NCBI GenBank assembly: GCA_949710005.1 | Contig: OX453276.1 | Location: 6,502,377-6,566,376 of the forward strand | Direction of reading: 5' to 3' | Length of the DNA: 64,000 bases | From: Ricordea florida | Lineage: Eukaryota; Cnidaria; Anthozoa; Corallimorpharia; Ricordeidae | Notes under the pieces: model-generated | Told to the model about the DNA's origin: nothing | The model's database searches: none | What the model saw: only the letters and a program-made list of their open reading frames with translations | Part shown: piece after piece, positions 19,858 to 27,442 of the stretch | Numbering within the stretch: the stretch's first letter is position 1 | Layout: the number at the start of each line of letters is the position of its first letter | Translations under genes and position numbers: made by a program

Positions 19858-20484
19858 ATGGAAGATTTGCGCGATAAAATACCATTTCATTGTATTATAA
19901 CTGGACCGACAAATTGCGGAAAAACAAAGTACTTAATTGAACAACTCCGAGGTTCTTTCCGGAAAGTTTTTGAATATATTGTTTTAATTTGTCCGACTTA
20001 TTCTAAAAATAAAACTTATCATAATTTTGCTAATAAGGATGAGCGTTTTTTTGTATTATCTCCGGATGCAAGTAACGTAGAGGAGATTAATGAGTTACTA
20101 ACTGATTGTCAAACTTTATTCTCCGGCACAAATACTCTAATAATTTTAGATGATTGCGCCGTTTCTAATGATCTGAAAAAGCGATCAAATAAGTTTATAG
20201 ATTTAGCATTCTCCGGAAGGCATCATGGTTTATCTGTTTGGGTTCTAACCCAGCAATTAACATCAATAGCAAAACCATTTCGAGAAAATGTAGCCTGCGT
20301 TGTTACTTTTCATAATCCGTCGCAGAAAGGCATGAAAATGTTTTTCGAAGATTACGGCGGAGATTTGGATTATGAATTGGGGAAAAAGTTTGTACAACTC
20401 CTGAAAACTGAAAAATATTCTAGATTATGTTTATCTTTGCGTTACCCATTTAATTGCTATTTAGAGATACCCGAAGTGATTTAA
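19858..20484 (+). CDS. A32/FtsK-HerA-type genome packaging ATPase
   Basis: 208 residues. Expected to pump element DNA into capsids. Walker A is GPTNCGKT (residues 16-23), Walker B LIILDD (94-99) and a sensor-type WVLTQQL (128-134). Size and motif spacing match the compact packaging ATPases of Polintons and virophages. The start MEDLRDK was chosen because element 2 keeps it while the upstream bases shift frame. Followed after 7 bases by the next gene. Confidence 0.9.
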   Translation: MEDLRDKIPFHCIITGPTNCGKTKYLIEQLRGSFRKVFEYIVLICPTYSKNKTYHNFANKDERFFVLSPDASNVEEINELLTDCQTLFSGTNTLIILDDCAVSNDLKKRSNKFIDLAFSGRHHGLSVWVLTQQLTSIAKPFRENVACVVTFHNPSQKGMKMFFEDYGGDLDYELGKKFVQLLKTEKYSRLCLSLRYPFNCYLEIPEVI

Positions 20485-20491
20485 CAAAAAG

Positions 20492-21046
20492 ATGACAAAG
20501 CCGGAAGATTACATTGACCAACCGACAGAAAAAACTGACCGACCGGAGGGAGGGCCTGGAAAAAGTGAGGATCTTGAAATCAAACAAGAATCTCTTGCGA
20601 TTCTAGCAGTTCTTGGAACAACAAAGGAATATTTAGGAGCTGATATGAGTCTGGGTGATGTAAAAAAATTATCGGAAAAAGATGTAGAAAAATATTTTAA
20701 TCGTTATCAATCGGTAATGGGTAAGAAAATTAATGGAGGATTGGTAGATTCTTCCCTAGAATTAGTTTCCAAACTTATTTCGTATTTAGTTCCGGTAGAT
20801 GACATAGATGCTCTTTGCGATGATTTGAAGAAAGATAATTTGGTTAATCGAGAATTAACAAACTTTGTAGGTCTCTTGGCATTAAAAGGAGGAAGACTGA
20901 CAGCACTTGCTAGCGGGATATTCCAGGTTGCTAAACACGTTAAATTCAACAAAAATCAACAAAAATCAAGAGAAGAACCAGTAAATGGTAGCACAACTAG
21001 TCAGGAAACTAAGCAATCTACTGAAGGTGTTGATACTGTGTATTAA
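20492..21046 (+). CDS. Conserved protein after the ATPase, function unknown
   Basis: 184 residues. Hydrophilic ends flank a conserved middle with SLGDVKKLSEKDVEKYFNRY, GGLVDSSLELVSKLISY and LKGGRLTALASGIFQVAKHV. Helical, with a mildly hydrophobic C-terminal helix. Seven bases after the ATPase stop, so probably co-transcribed. The element 2 counterpart (185 residues) is close in the core and variable in the tails. No family recognised; a minor virion or assembly protein is a guess. Confidence 0.75.
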   Translation: MTKPEDYIDQPTEKTDRPEGGPGKSEDLEIKQESLAILAVLGTTKEYLGADMSLGDVKKLSEKDVEKYFNRYQSVMGKKINGGLVDSSLELVSKLISYLVPVDDIDALCDDLKKDNLVNRELTNFVGLLALKGGRLTALASGIFQVAKHVKFNKNQQKSREEPVNGSTTSQETKQSTEGVDTVY

Positions 21047-21083
21047 ACAGATCTAAAAACTTATTTGTTGCATCTAAATAACA

Positions 21084-21512
21084 ATGTCTGAACAAAATGA
21101 GCAAAACTCTGAGCGAATTACTGCTGATCCAGTACCTGAGAATACTGATACTAAAAAGAAGGATAAGGATCCTAAAAAGGTCGCAGCGGGAAAGAAATTA
21201 GCGGAATATAATAAAAAAGCAAAAGAAGCATTGGCAAGGGAGATGAAAAGAGAGGAAAAAATAAAACAGGAAGAAGAGCCAAATGAAAATACATATAGTG
21301 AAGCAAAATCGTGGCTTCCAGAGATATCTTTTACTACTGTTTTATCCGTTGTCGGACTTGGATTTACAGCAATTGATCTTTTTATGAGGTATAAGGAAAA
21401 AGCTCGGACTGAATATTCAAATAGGATAGCTGATTTATCACAAGTACCACAAACACCGCAACCAAAAAAGATACCATTTTCTGCAACCCCAAAATCTTTG
21501 GGAATGGAATAA
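21084..21512 (+). CDS. Single-pass membrane protein with charged N-terminus
   Basis: 142 residues. Residues 25-75 are very charged (DPKKVAAGKKLAEYNKKAKE, then EEKIKQEEE), a transmembrane helix follows at about 83-102 (TVLSVVGLGFTAIDLFMRY), and a Pro-rich tail ends in ATPKSLGME. Its own box, GATCTAAAAAC, ends 24 bases before the ATG. Counterpart in element 2: 137 residues with identical tail. Function unknown. Confidence 0.75.
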   Translation: MSEQNEQNSERITADPVPENTDTKKKDKDPKKVAAGKKLAEYNKKAKEALAREMKREEKIKQEEEPNENTYSEAKSWLPEISFTTVLSVVGLGFTAIDLFMRYKEKARTEYSNRIADLSQVPQTPQPKKIPFSATPKSLGME

Positions 21513-21558
21513 CTGAATAAAGTTATTTAAAAGTTTCTCAATGGTACAGTAAAAAATT

Positions 21559-21777
21559 ATGTCGACAGAAAACAAACTTGTGAAAACTGTAACTGATTCA
21601 GCTGTGGTTATCGGATTAAGCGCGGGGGTAGGCTATGTGGCAAAAAAGATGATGAAAGAATCCTTTTTGAGTGATCCATCCATGAGTATTACAAATTACG
21701 CAAAATGGGTTGTGGTATTATCCGGAAGCATGTATCTTAAAACATATTTAGAGGATCAAAAGATTTTACCAAAATAA
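21559..21777 (+). CDS. Small two-helix membrane protein
   Basis: 72 residues with hydrophobic segments at about 14-30 (AVVIGLSAGVGYVAKK) and 45-60 (WVVVLSGSMYLKTYL). Nearly identical in element 2 (WVAVISGS the main difference). ATTTAAAAG box about 30 bases upstream. A holin-like or virion membrane role is possible, unproven. Confidence 0.75.
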   Translation: MSTENKLVKTVTDSAVVIGLSAGVGYVAKKMMKESFLSDPSMSITNYAKWVVVLSGSMYLKTYLEDQKILPK

Positions 21778-21781
21778 AATT

Positions 21782-22174
21782 ATGGCAGCAATAGCGATGA
21801 TGATTGGCGGGGCCATCTTGAATGCAACAGCATTTACTGGTGGAAATTATCTTGCAAAATATTTATCAGGGCGCAATGAGGATACAGAAAAAATACGACA
21901 CGACAAAGCAATGGAAAAATATCAAAGAGATTACCAAGAATATCAGGAAAAAAGGCAAAAAATGCTTGATTGGAAAATGAAAAGAAAAGATGAAAAATAT
22001 CAGGCATCAAAAAATATTTCTGCTACAAATCAGGCTTTTGAATTGTACGCTCAAATGAATGAACCCAAATTCACTGATTATTACAAACCAAGTAATGATC
22101 AAAAGACTGGTGAAATGGTATATGTCGGAGCGGGGATGATGGGATTAGGATATGCAATAAGTAAAGTATTATAA
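21782..22174 (+). CDS. Small protein with hydrophobic ends and charged coiled middle
   Basis: 130 residues: glycine-rich hydrophobic N-terminus (MIGGAILNATAFTGGNYLAK), charged helical middle (KIRHDKAMEKYQRDYQEYQE), then PKFTDYYKPSNDQ and a hydrophobic GAGMMGLGYAISKVL C-terminus. Starts 4 bases after the preceding stop; in element 2 the two genes overlap by one base (TAATG). No family recognised. Confidence 0.75.
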   Translation: MAAIAMMIGGAILNATAFTGGNYLAKYLSGRNEDTEKIRHDKAMEKYQRDYQEYQEKRQKMLDWKMKRKDEKYQASKNISATNQAFELYAQMNEPKFTDYYKPSNDQKTGEMVYVGAGMMGLGYAISKVL

Positions 22175-22362
22175 TGTTATGTAACTTGTAATCCAGAAAT
22201 TAGAATAAGTTAAATAACATAATTAAAGTATTCGTATACCATATAATTCCTCAGTTATCATAATTTTTACCACATTTTTTTCTTTTTCTTCAAAATCATC
22301 AATTTTTCTTTTATTTCCGACTCAAGTTAGTCTAAAGACTTCTTACTGTTGAGTAAAAAATC
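22175..22362. pseudogene. Remnant of a lost FCDFIEE-family gene and its hairpin
   Basis: Element 2 has a minus-oriented (relative to the capsid block) gene of 156 residues here. In element 1 only its borders remain: a degenerate form of the convergent hairpin (TGTTATGTAAC...GTTAAATAACA, 22175-22219), and on the other strand AAAAATTGATGATTTTGAAG (about 22282-22302) where element 2 has AAAAATTGATATTTAAAAAG. The frame between is broken by stops, so the gene has been deleted or has decayed. Confidence 0.6.
22331..22340 (+). promoter_or_regulatory. Putative structural-gene promoter box TCTAAAGACT
   Basis: Ends 23 bases before ATG 22363. The same box with the same spacing precedes other structural genes here (GATCTAAAAAC 21050-21060; ATTTAAAGATA 23586-23596; AATCTAAAGATG 25902-25913) and their element 2 counterparts (45511-45520, 44457-44467, 43751-43760, 42081-42090, all on the - strand). 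Confidence 0.55.
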
Positions 22363-23583
22363 ATGGCGGAATATATACCATTAAAAGATTTACCAGGAGA
22401 TAATGATGAGGATGGGGATGATGATAATGAAGACTGGGATTGGGATGATACAACTTTCCAACCCACAAACACATCTACAAACCCCATAGAATATCCCGGT
22501 TATGGTGAGGATGAAGTAAGAAGACGAGAAGAATGGGATATTCCATCTGAAAGAATTAATTTGGGCGATGAGGATTATGATAGAAGGGTAGAAGCAGCCC
22601 AATATCTAAAACGCTATTTTCCTGAATTCGATCCGAAGAATGCATCATTTAATGTTGAATTTGGAGAAGATGGCAGTATAATCGGGAGATTAAGTAATAG
22701 GTCAAAAGCCGCAACACATATCATACTTGACAAAGATGGTAATCTTAGGATCGAAGATTTGCCAAAAGGAATGAGAAAAGAACTGGGCGCAGATTATGAA
22801 ACAATGTTTGAAAAATATAATAATGCCGCTTCAGAATTAAAACAGGTTGGTGAAAAAATTAAGGAATTAGATAATGCATTGCAAGGATTTAAAGCAACAG
22901 CAGAAGTATATCCCCTAGAGATTGAACGATATGCGGAAAGAGAAAAAGAACTTAGGGAATTCATTGAGAGACAACAGTCACAAAAAGCAGAGACTAAAAG
23001 CCTTTTCGATCAAACCGTTAAACAGAATATAGAATTAAAAATACAAGCGGAAAAACTTTTGGAAGAGGTAAAATTAAACAAAGAAGAAATAGATAAATAC
23101 GAGAAGGGTAAATCAAATGAAACAAAATTAAAACAAAGCAATGAACGATTAAAATCTGAGGTTGATAAATTAAGAGAACAGCTTAGAAATAAAGAAATTT
23201 CAAACGCAGAACGATTATCAGATATTGAGGACCGAAAAGATGAAATATTTAAAAATTTGCCGTTACGGGAGAAACTAAAATATATATTCAAAAAATATGG
23301 TTTTACAGTTTTTGCTGTTCTAAGCGCGGTTGGTGTGGTAATTGGAGTTATAGTTTCTAATCTTTCAAAGGGTTTATCTGCTTTGGGGAAAGGAGTGGGA
23401 AATGGTTTGAAAACTATTGGTAAAAAACTGGGTGAAATATTGCCGGGGATGGTTGGCGCAATAGTTAGCTTTCTTTTCAAAACCGCGGGGCAGGTTGTTG
23501 GATTTTTAGGTGAGAATGCTTGGCTTTTGATAATGGCTGTAGTTCTATATTTTGTGGAAAGTATAAAAAGGAAGAGAAAGTAA
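22363..23583 (+). CDS. Coiled-coil membrane protein with invariant C-terminal module
   Basis: 406 residues. Acidic N-terminus (DNDEDGDDDNEDWDWDD), a segment near 70-130, a long coiled coil at about 145-290, then a hydrophobic C-terminal module: helix 1 at about 314-333 (FAVLSAVGVVIGVIVSNL), Gly/Lys-rich GVGNGLKTIGKKLGEILPGM, helix 2 at about 362-382 and helix 3 at about 387-401 (WLLIMAVVLYFVESI), basic end KRKRK. The counterpart in element 2 shares the C-terminal module almost residue for residue but has an unrelated-looking, shorter N-terminus. Likely a virion membrane-associated protein; function unknown. Confidence 0.75.
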   Translation: MAEYIPLKDLPGDNDEDGDDDNEDWDWDDTTFQPTNTSTNPIEYPGYGEDEVRRREEWDIPSERINLGDEDYDRRVEAAQYLKRYFPEFDPKNASFNVEFGEDGSIIGRLSNRSKAATHIILDKDGNLRIEDLPKGMRKELGADYETMFEKYNNAASELKQVGEKIKELDNALQGFKATAEVYPLEIERYAEREKELREFIERQQSQKAETKSLFDQTVKQNIELKIQAEKLLEEVKLNKEEIDKYEKGKSNETKLKQSNERLKSEVDKLREQLRNKEISNAERLSDIEDRKDEIFKNLPLREKLKYIFKKYGFTVFAVLSAVGVVIGVIVSNLSKGLSALGKGVGNGLKTIGKKLGEILPGMVGAIVSFLFKTAGQVVGFLGENAWLLIMAVVLYFVESIKRKRK

Positions 23584-23621
23584 CAATTTAAAGATAACAT
23601 GCCGTTCAGTAAAAACACAAT

Positions 23622-24245
23622 ATGGCTGACTACAATGGAAATCTTTATCCTCAATTACCTAATAATAATGCCCAAACTCAAAAGGGAGAAAGCACAATCA
23701 ATTTCAGATTACAGAAATCAAGTGAAGTTTTGCAAAATCTCGAGAAGGAAATTAAACATTACGAAGAAGTGAGGAAAAAATATAATAGAGCAAGAGGAAT
23801 ATGCACGAAAATTAGTGTTTCTGGAGGATTTGTTTCAGTTCTTCTATCAGCCAGCGGATTAGGAACTTCTCTCACAGGTTTAGGAGCAATAGTTGGCGTA
23901 CCTTTAGGTGTGGTTGGGGGTGTTTTTGGGGTTTTCTCAATCGTATTTGGTTTTGCATCCAAGAATCTTTCTGGGAAAGTTAGTAAACATGAGCAAACAG
24001 TTGCCATTGCAAAATCAAAATTAAACACCATTAACGATTTAGTCTCAAAAGCTCTGAAAGATAATGAAATATCCGATCAAGAATTCTCCATAATTCTGGC
24101 GGAATTGGAAAAGTTTCAAAAACTGAAACAAGAAATACGACAAAAATTCAGAAAAGATTCGGAAAAAAACTTCGACATGAGTATAATAAGGAAGAAAGTA
24201 CGAGAAGATCTATTAAAAGAACTTATCGGAGAGAAAGGACATTAA
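23622..24245 (+). CDS. Membrane protein with long Gly/Val-rich hydrophobic core
   Basis: 207 residues. Helical N-terminal region (LEKEIKHYEEVRKKYNRARG), a hydrophobic stretch at about 68-112 (SGLGTSLTGLGAIVGVPLGV and onward), then KVSKHEQTVAIAKSKLNTIN and a charged helical tail. Element 2 keeps KHEQTV and ISDQEFS. ATTTAAAGATA box 26 bases upstream. Function unknown; a membrane-active virion protein is possible. Confidence 0.75.
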   Translation: MADYNGNLYPQLPNNNAQTQKGESTINFRLQKSSEVLQNLEKEIKHYEEVRKKYNRARGICTKISVSGGFVSVLLSASGLGTSLTGLGAIVGVPLGVVGGVFGVFSIVFGFASKNLSGKVSKHEQTVAIAKSKLNTINDLVSKALKDNEISDQEFSIILAELEKFQKLKQEIRQKFRKDSEKNFDMSIIRKKVREDLLKELIGEKGH

Positions 24246-24359
24246 AACTTGTATATGAAAAAACAGAGGTTGGTTGTAATTGTTTTGCTGGAGTTAATTA
24301 ATTTTACATCTTATTCTTCGCTGATTTAAAGCTCAAAAATTGAGAAACAAAAGAATAAG

Positions 24360-25886
24360 ATGTTATTTAGCGATTTCAAATCAAAATACCCAAAAGCAAA
24401 CTTGGGAAAATTCACATTCGTCAATGACTCATTCGGAGGATATGTTAAATGGAATGTTAATGGAGTAACGGTTATGTCTGATGATGATCCTTCTGGAAAA
24501 ACATGGACCGCAAATCTTTCTAATAATTTGAAAACATTATTATGGGAAGATTTGGGGTTAGAAAATAAAGTTAAGGTAAGTTCATTTCCCAAAAGTTTAA
24601 CATTTACAAGCAAAACATATCCAATACCTGGAGTTAGATTCGATGAATTTACAAACGATGTGACAAAAATGCTGACCGAACTGGATATATACGTTACAGA
24701 TAAAAAGAAATTCACTGCAAATATGAGAAACATATTTAAATCACAAGTTGTAACATTTAATTCAGCAAAGGAATGTAAAAGATGGTTGAGTAAGCCTGAT
24801 ATTAATTATTGGCCCCAGCAACTTAACTTTGCGGTTTGGTGCGCAACATCTGGTTGTGGGATAAGTCTTTTTGAAAGCCTAAATTATCCCAAAGTTATTA
24901 GAAGTTTTTTCATATTTCACATATACTTTACAATAAGAAGAATAATATATGAATTAAATGTACCATTGCCCGACGAACAAACTTTTTCAATAAAAAATAA
25001 TTCATATGATAAAGTTGCATATAATCGATTGTGTAAAGAATTTGGGATTAGTAATAATTCTGACTTTAGGTGGAAGGGCGGAAGAAATCATGGTTTGGGT
25101 GATATATTTATTTATTACAGCTCGGGAGGAAATGAAAATTTATATATTGTAAGAAATTATGATCATGATGCAAATACTTGGCCAGGCCAAAATAAATTTT
25201 CTGACGAAGGTTATAAAGATGGAGATGGAAATAAAATCTCGTTTATCAGAAATGATCTATTTAGTGATTTCAAATATGCTTGGTTTATTCCCGCGGAAGG
25301 ACATGGGCACACCAACGCGGGGCTTGGAAGAATAAATCGATCCGCAGAGGCTTTTGTTTACTGCATATTAGGATCACAAGTTAATACAAGAAACCCAATT
25401 TATGGCGACGGCGGTGGAGCAATAGAAACACAACAAGAATTCAAAACCCTATTTGAGAGTAGTGTAAAAGAAAATGATATTTCTAAATCTATTCAAAATT
25501 ACCAAAAATCTGTGCAGGAAACTAAATTACGGCTTGATTTGGCTGTTGCTCCGGGTGTTTGGTTAATGCCAAGTAATATGATCATAAACACGGAGAGCGT
25601 GGTTGGGTATAATAATAAACTCAAGAAAGCCACTGAAGATATGAATTTTGGAGTAAATAATGCATTAAATATTGAAACAAAAAATGTCGGAATACCTAAT
25701 AGTTTAGGAACATCAAAGGTTTTATTAAATACTAATCCTCAACCAATGAAACCCAAATCAAATGAAAAGGAGGAAACTGGAGAAGGGGAAGAACAAGTTA
25801 GTAATATAGAAACATCTCCTCATCAAAATAATCTTATTGTTTTAGGGATTGGCGGGGCATTATTATCCTGGTTTTTGTTTCGCTAA
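24360..25886 (+). CDS. Large conserved protein with C-terminal membrane anchor
   Basis: 508 residues. No signal peptide. Conserved blocks: WNVNGVTVMSDDDPSGKTWT near 35-55, LNFAVWCATSGCGISLF near 156-172, HIYFTIRRIIYELNVPLP near 180-200, AWFIPAEGHGHTNAGLGRIN near 310, and TESVVGYNN near 415. Pro/Glu-rich linker and one C-terminal transmembrane helix (LIVLGIGGALLSWFLFR). Second-largest product after the polymerase and conserved in element 2 (538 residues, with an extra loop before NHGAGDIFIDY). Family not recognised; a surface or vertex protein anchored in a membrane is a reasonable guess. Confidence 0.75.
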   Translation: MLFSDFKSKYPKANLGKFTFVNDSFGGYVKWNVNGVTVMSDDDPSGKTWTANLSNNLKTLLWEDLGLENKVKVSSFPKSLTFTSKTYPIPGVRFDEFTNDVTKMLTELDIYVTDKKKFTANMRNIFKSQVVTFNSAKECKRWLSKPDINYWPQQLNFAVWCATSGCGISLFESLNYPKVIRSFFIFHIYFTIRRIIYELNVPLPDEQTFSIKNNSYDKVAYNRLCKEFGISNNSDFRWKGGRNHGLGDIFIYYSSGGNENLYIVRNYDHDANTWPGQNKFSDEGYKDGDGNKISFIRNDLFSDFKYAWFIPAEGHGHTNAGLGRINRSAEAFVYCILGSQVNTRNPIYGDGGGAIETQQEFKTLFESSVKENDISKSIQNYQKSVQETKLRLDLAVAPGVWLMPSNMIINTESVVGYNNKLKKATEDMNFGVNNALNIETKNVGIPNSLGTSKVLLNTNPQPMKPKSNEKEETGEGEEQVSNIETSPHQNNLIVLGIGGALLSWFLFR

Positions 25887-25936
25887 TATTTTGATTAAAT
25901 GAATCTAAAGATGAACGTGATGTAATCAAAACAAAA

Positions 25937-26572
25937 ATGCTGAGTATTACAATATATGATTCTGAAACCCGGGTTTATTTAGATCCGCCGCTGAAAAATC
26001 TTCGGGAGATACAGCTCCTGGATTGCAATTTAAAGACCAAAAAGTTGATTAATTTCAAGGACCACCAGACATTATTCAATGATAAGAATAAATTCTTCAT
26101 AAAAATTCAATCCGGTACATATTCTCTTCGTAATTTTCAATCAGTCTTTCTTAATGATCCTGAAGTGGAAAAAATAACAATAATTGAGACTGATACTGTT
26201 GACTATCTTTATTCAAATAAGAACTTCAAAATTGGCCTTTCTAGTGGGTTGGCGATTGGTTTAGGAGTTCCTGAAGTTATAAATCCTGGTAAATTATATC
26301 CAATAAATATACAAATTAGAGAGCCTTTGAGACTTATGTGCAGTATAGTGGATAATAAGTCATCATATACGAATAACGCCAAATATGAAGAACTTGTGAA
26401 ACTCGCGCCCTCGCACCTACTCGCAAACATACCATCAAAGGATTACCCAACAATTCCGGTTCAAAAATATGAGAATCCCATAAACCACTTTGATTTAAGT
26501 ATCTTAGACAACGAATGGAAAAAACTTGATCTGAAGGGTTCACCCATAACTTTCAGTTTAAGATTTAGATAA
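25937..26572 (+). CDS. Putative penton / minor capsid protein
   Basis: 211 residues, no membrane helix, beta-rich. Features such as LREIQLLDCNL near 20, a Gly-Thr-Tyr turn (IQSGTYSLRNF here, IIPPGTYTL in element 2) near 55-65, and a final strand ITFSLRFR resemble the single-jelly-roll minor capsid proteins of Polinton/virophage-like viruses, which pair with the major capsid protein at vertices. Last gene of the structural block, ending five bases before a hairpin. Assignment is by pattern and position, not by structure. Confidence 0.5.
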   Translation: MLSITIYDSETRVYLDPPLKNLREIQLLDCNLKTKKLINFKDHQTLFNDKNKFFIKIQSGTYSLRNFQSVFLNDPEVEKITIIETDTVDYLYSNKNFKIGLSSGLAIGLGVPEVINPGKLYPINIQIREPLRLMCSIVDNKSSYTNNAKYEELVKLAPSHLLANIPSKDYPTIPVQKYENPINHFDLSILDNEWKKLDLKGSPITFSLRFR

Positions 26573-26577
26573 TTTTT

Positions 26578-26609
26578 TGTTATGTAACCAGTAATTAGGT
26601 TATATAACA
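26578..26609. terminator. Hairpin between convergent genes (element 1)
   Basis: TGTTATGTAACC and GGTTATATAACA, 12-base arms with one G-T pair, 8-base loop AGTAATTA. Lies between the stops of the putative penton gene (26572) and the FCDFIEE gene (26623). On the reverse strand it is identical to the hairpin at 46065-46096 of element 2. Candidate bidirectional transcription-end or RNA-processing signal. Confidence 0.65.
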
Positions 26610-26622
26610 TAATTAGATAATA

Positions 26623-27348
26623 TTAATCTTCATCGCCCCATACCTCTTCTTTCAAAAACTTTAACTCTTCAAAATCAATACACCAATCTAAATATCTAGT
26701 TGGGCGCCAAGCAACAGCCATTAGTTCATCATGTAAGTCTTTATAGAATTTACGTTTGTGTATTGCTTTCATTAAATCATCATGTAAATCTTCGTAAAAT
26801 TTATTTTTATGCTCTAACTTATGAGGATTTATTTCTATCATTATATCAATAAATTCAACAATAAAATTATTATCAAACTTATTAATATCACATTCCTTAT
26901 CATAATAACCAAAATACCCTGGCACCCCCTCATTAGCAATTTGGTGAAGAAATTCCTCATAAGCGGCATGATCATCATTTTCAATGCCATTTTTACAATT
27001 TAATGTATCTTTACGAAACTTAAATTTAATCCATTCATGTTCAAACCATTCATTATATCGTTCATTTGCACAATTTAATGAATCTTTTACAAACTCATCA
27101 ACGCATATCCCATTAACAAAAAATTTTGCCTCAGTTTGATAGTTAATAACATTTCCATTATATTCATCATCATTATAAATAATGCCAAATTCAATATCAC
27201 TATTTTCAACAATAAAACCTCGAATTTTTGGTATAATTTTTAACAAATCCTTTTTAACTTCTTCTATAAAATCGCAAAACCCCAGTTCTTTTTCATTATG
27301 GTAATTTAAATAAAAATTTTCTTCCAATCTATATATTTGCCTTTCCAT
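26623..27348 (-). CDS. FCDFIEE-family protein, long form
   Basis: 241 residues, acidic, low in known motifs. N-terminal signature NEKELGFCDFIEEVKKDLL is shared with both family members of element 2. The C-terminal third has a tandem duplication: HKNKFYEDLHDDLMKAI followed by HKRKFYKDLHDELMAVA, then RPTRYLDW and an acidic end. ATTGATATTTAAAAAG box (27372-27392) about 25 bases upstream. Lies among the genes read against the capsid block, so probably an accessory or host-interaction protein. Function unknown. Confidence 0.75.
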   Translation of the reverse strand: MERQIYRLEENFYLNYHNEKELGFCDFIEEVKKDLLKIIPKIRGFIVENSDIEFGIIYNDDEYNGNVINYQTEAKFFVNGICVDEFVKDSLNCANERYNEWFEHEWIKFKFRKDTLNCKNGIENDDHAAYEEFLHQIANEGVPGYFGYYDKECDINKFDNNFIVEFIDIMIEINPHKLEHKNKFYEDLHDDLMKAIHKRKFYKDLHDELMAVAWRPTRYLDWCIDFEELKFLKEEVWGDED

Positions 27349-27371
27349 CTTTTATTTTTTATTTTATATTT

Positions 27372-27392
27372 TCTTTTTAAATATCAATTTTG
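27372..27392 (-). promoter_or_regulatory. Putative accessory-gene promoter, ATTGATATTTAAAAAG
   Basis: On the - strand CAAAATTGATATTTAAAAAG precedes the FCDFIEE gene by about 25 bases. The same box precedes its two relatives in element 2 (40635-40655 and 45542-45561). Confidence 0.55.
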
Positions 27393-27442
27393 TTATTAAA
27401 CCAAAATAAGGGTTTCATAACACAATTACCCATTCTTCGCTT

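Noticed and set aside
25937-26572. Maturation protease assignment for the 211-residue protein
   Set aside because: Its size is similar to adenain, but there is no Cys in a suitable motif and the sequence is beta-rich with jelly-roll-like features.
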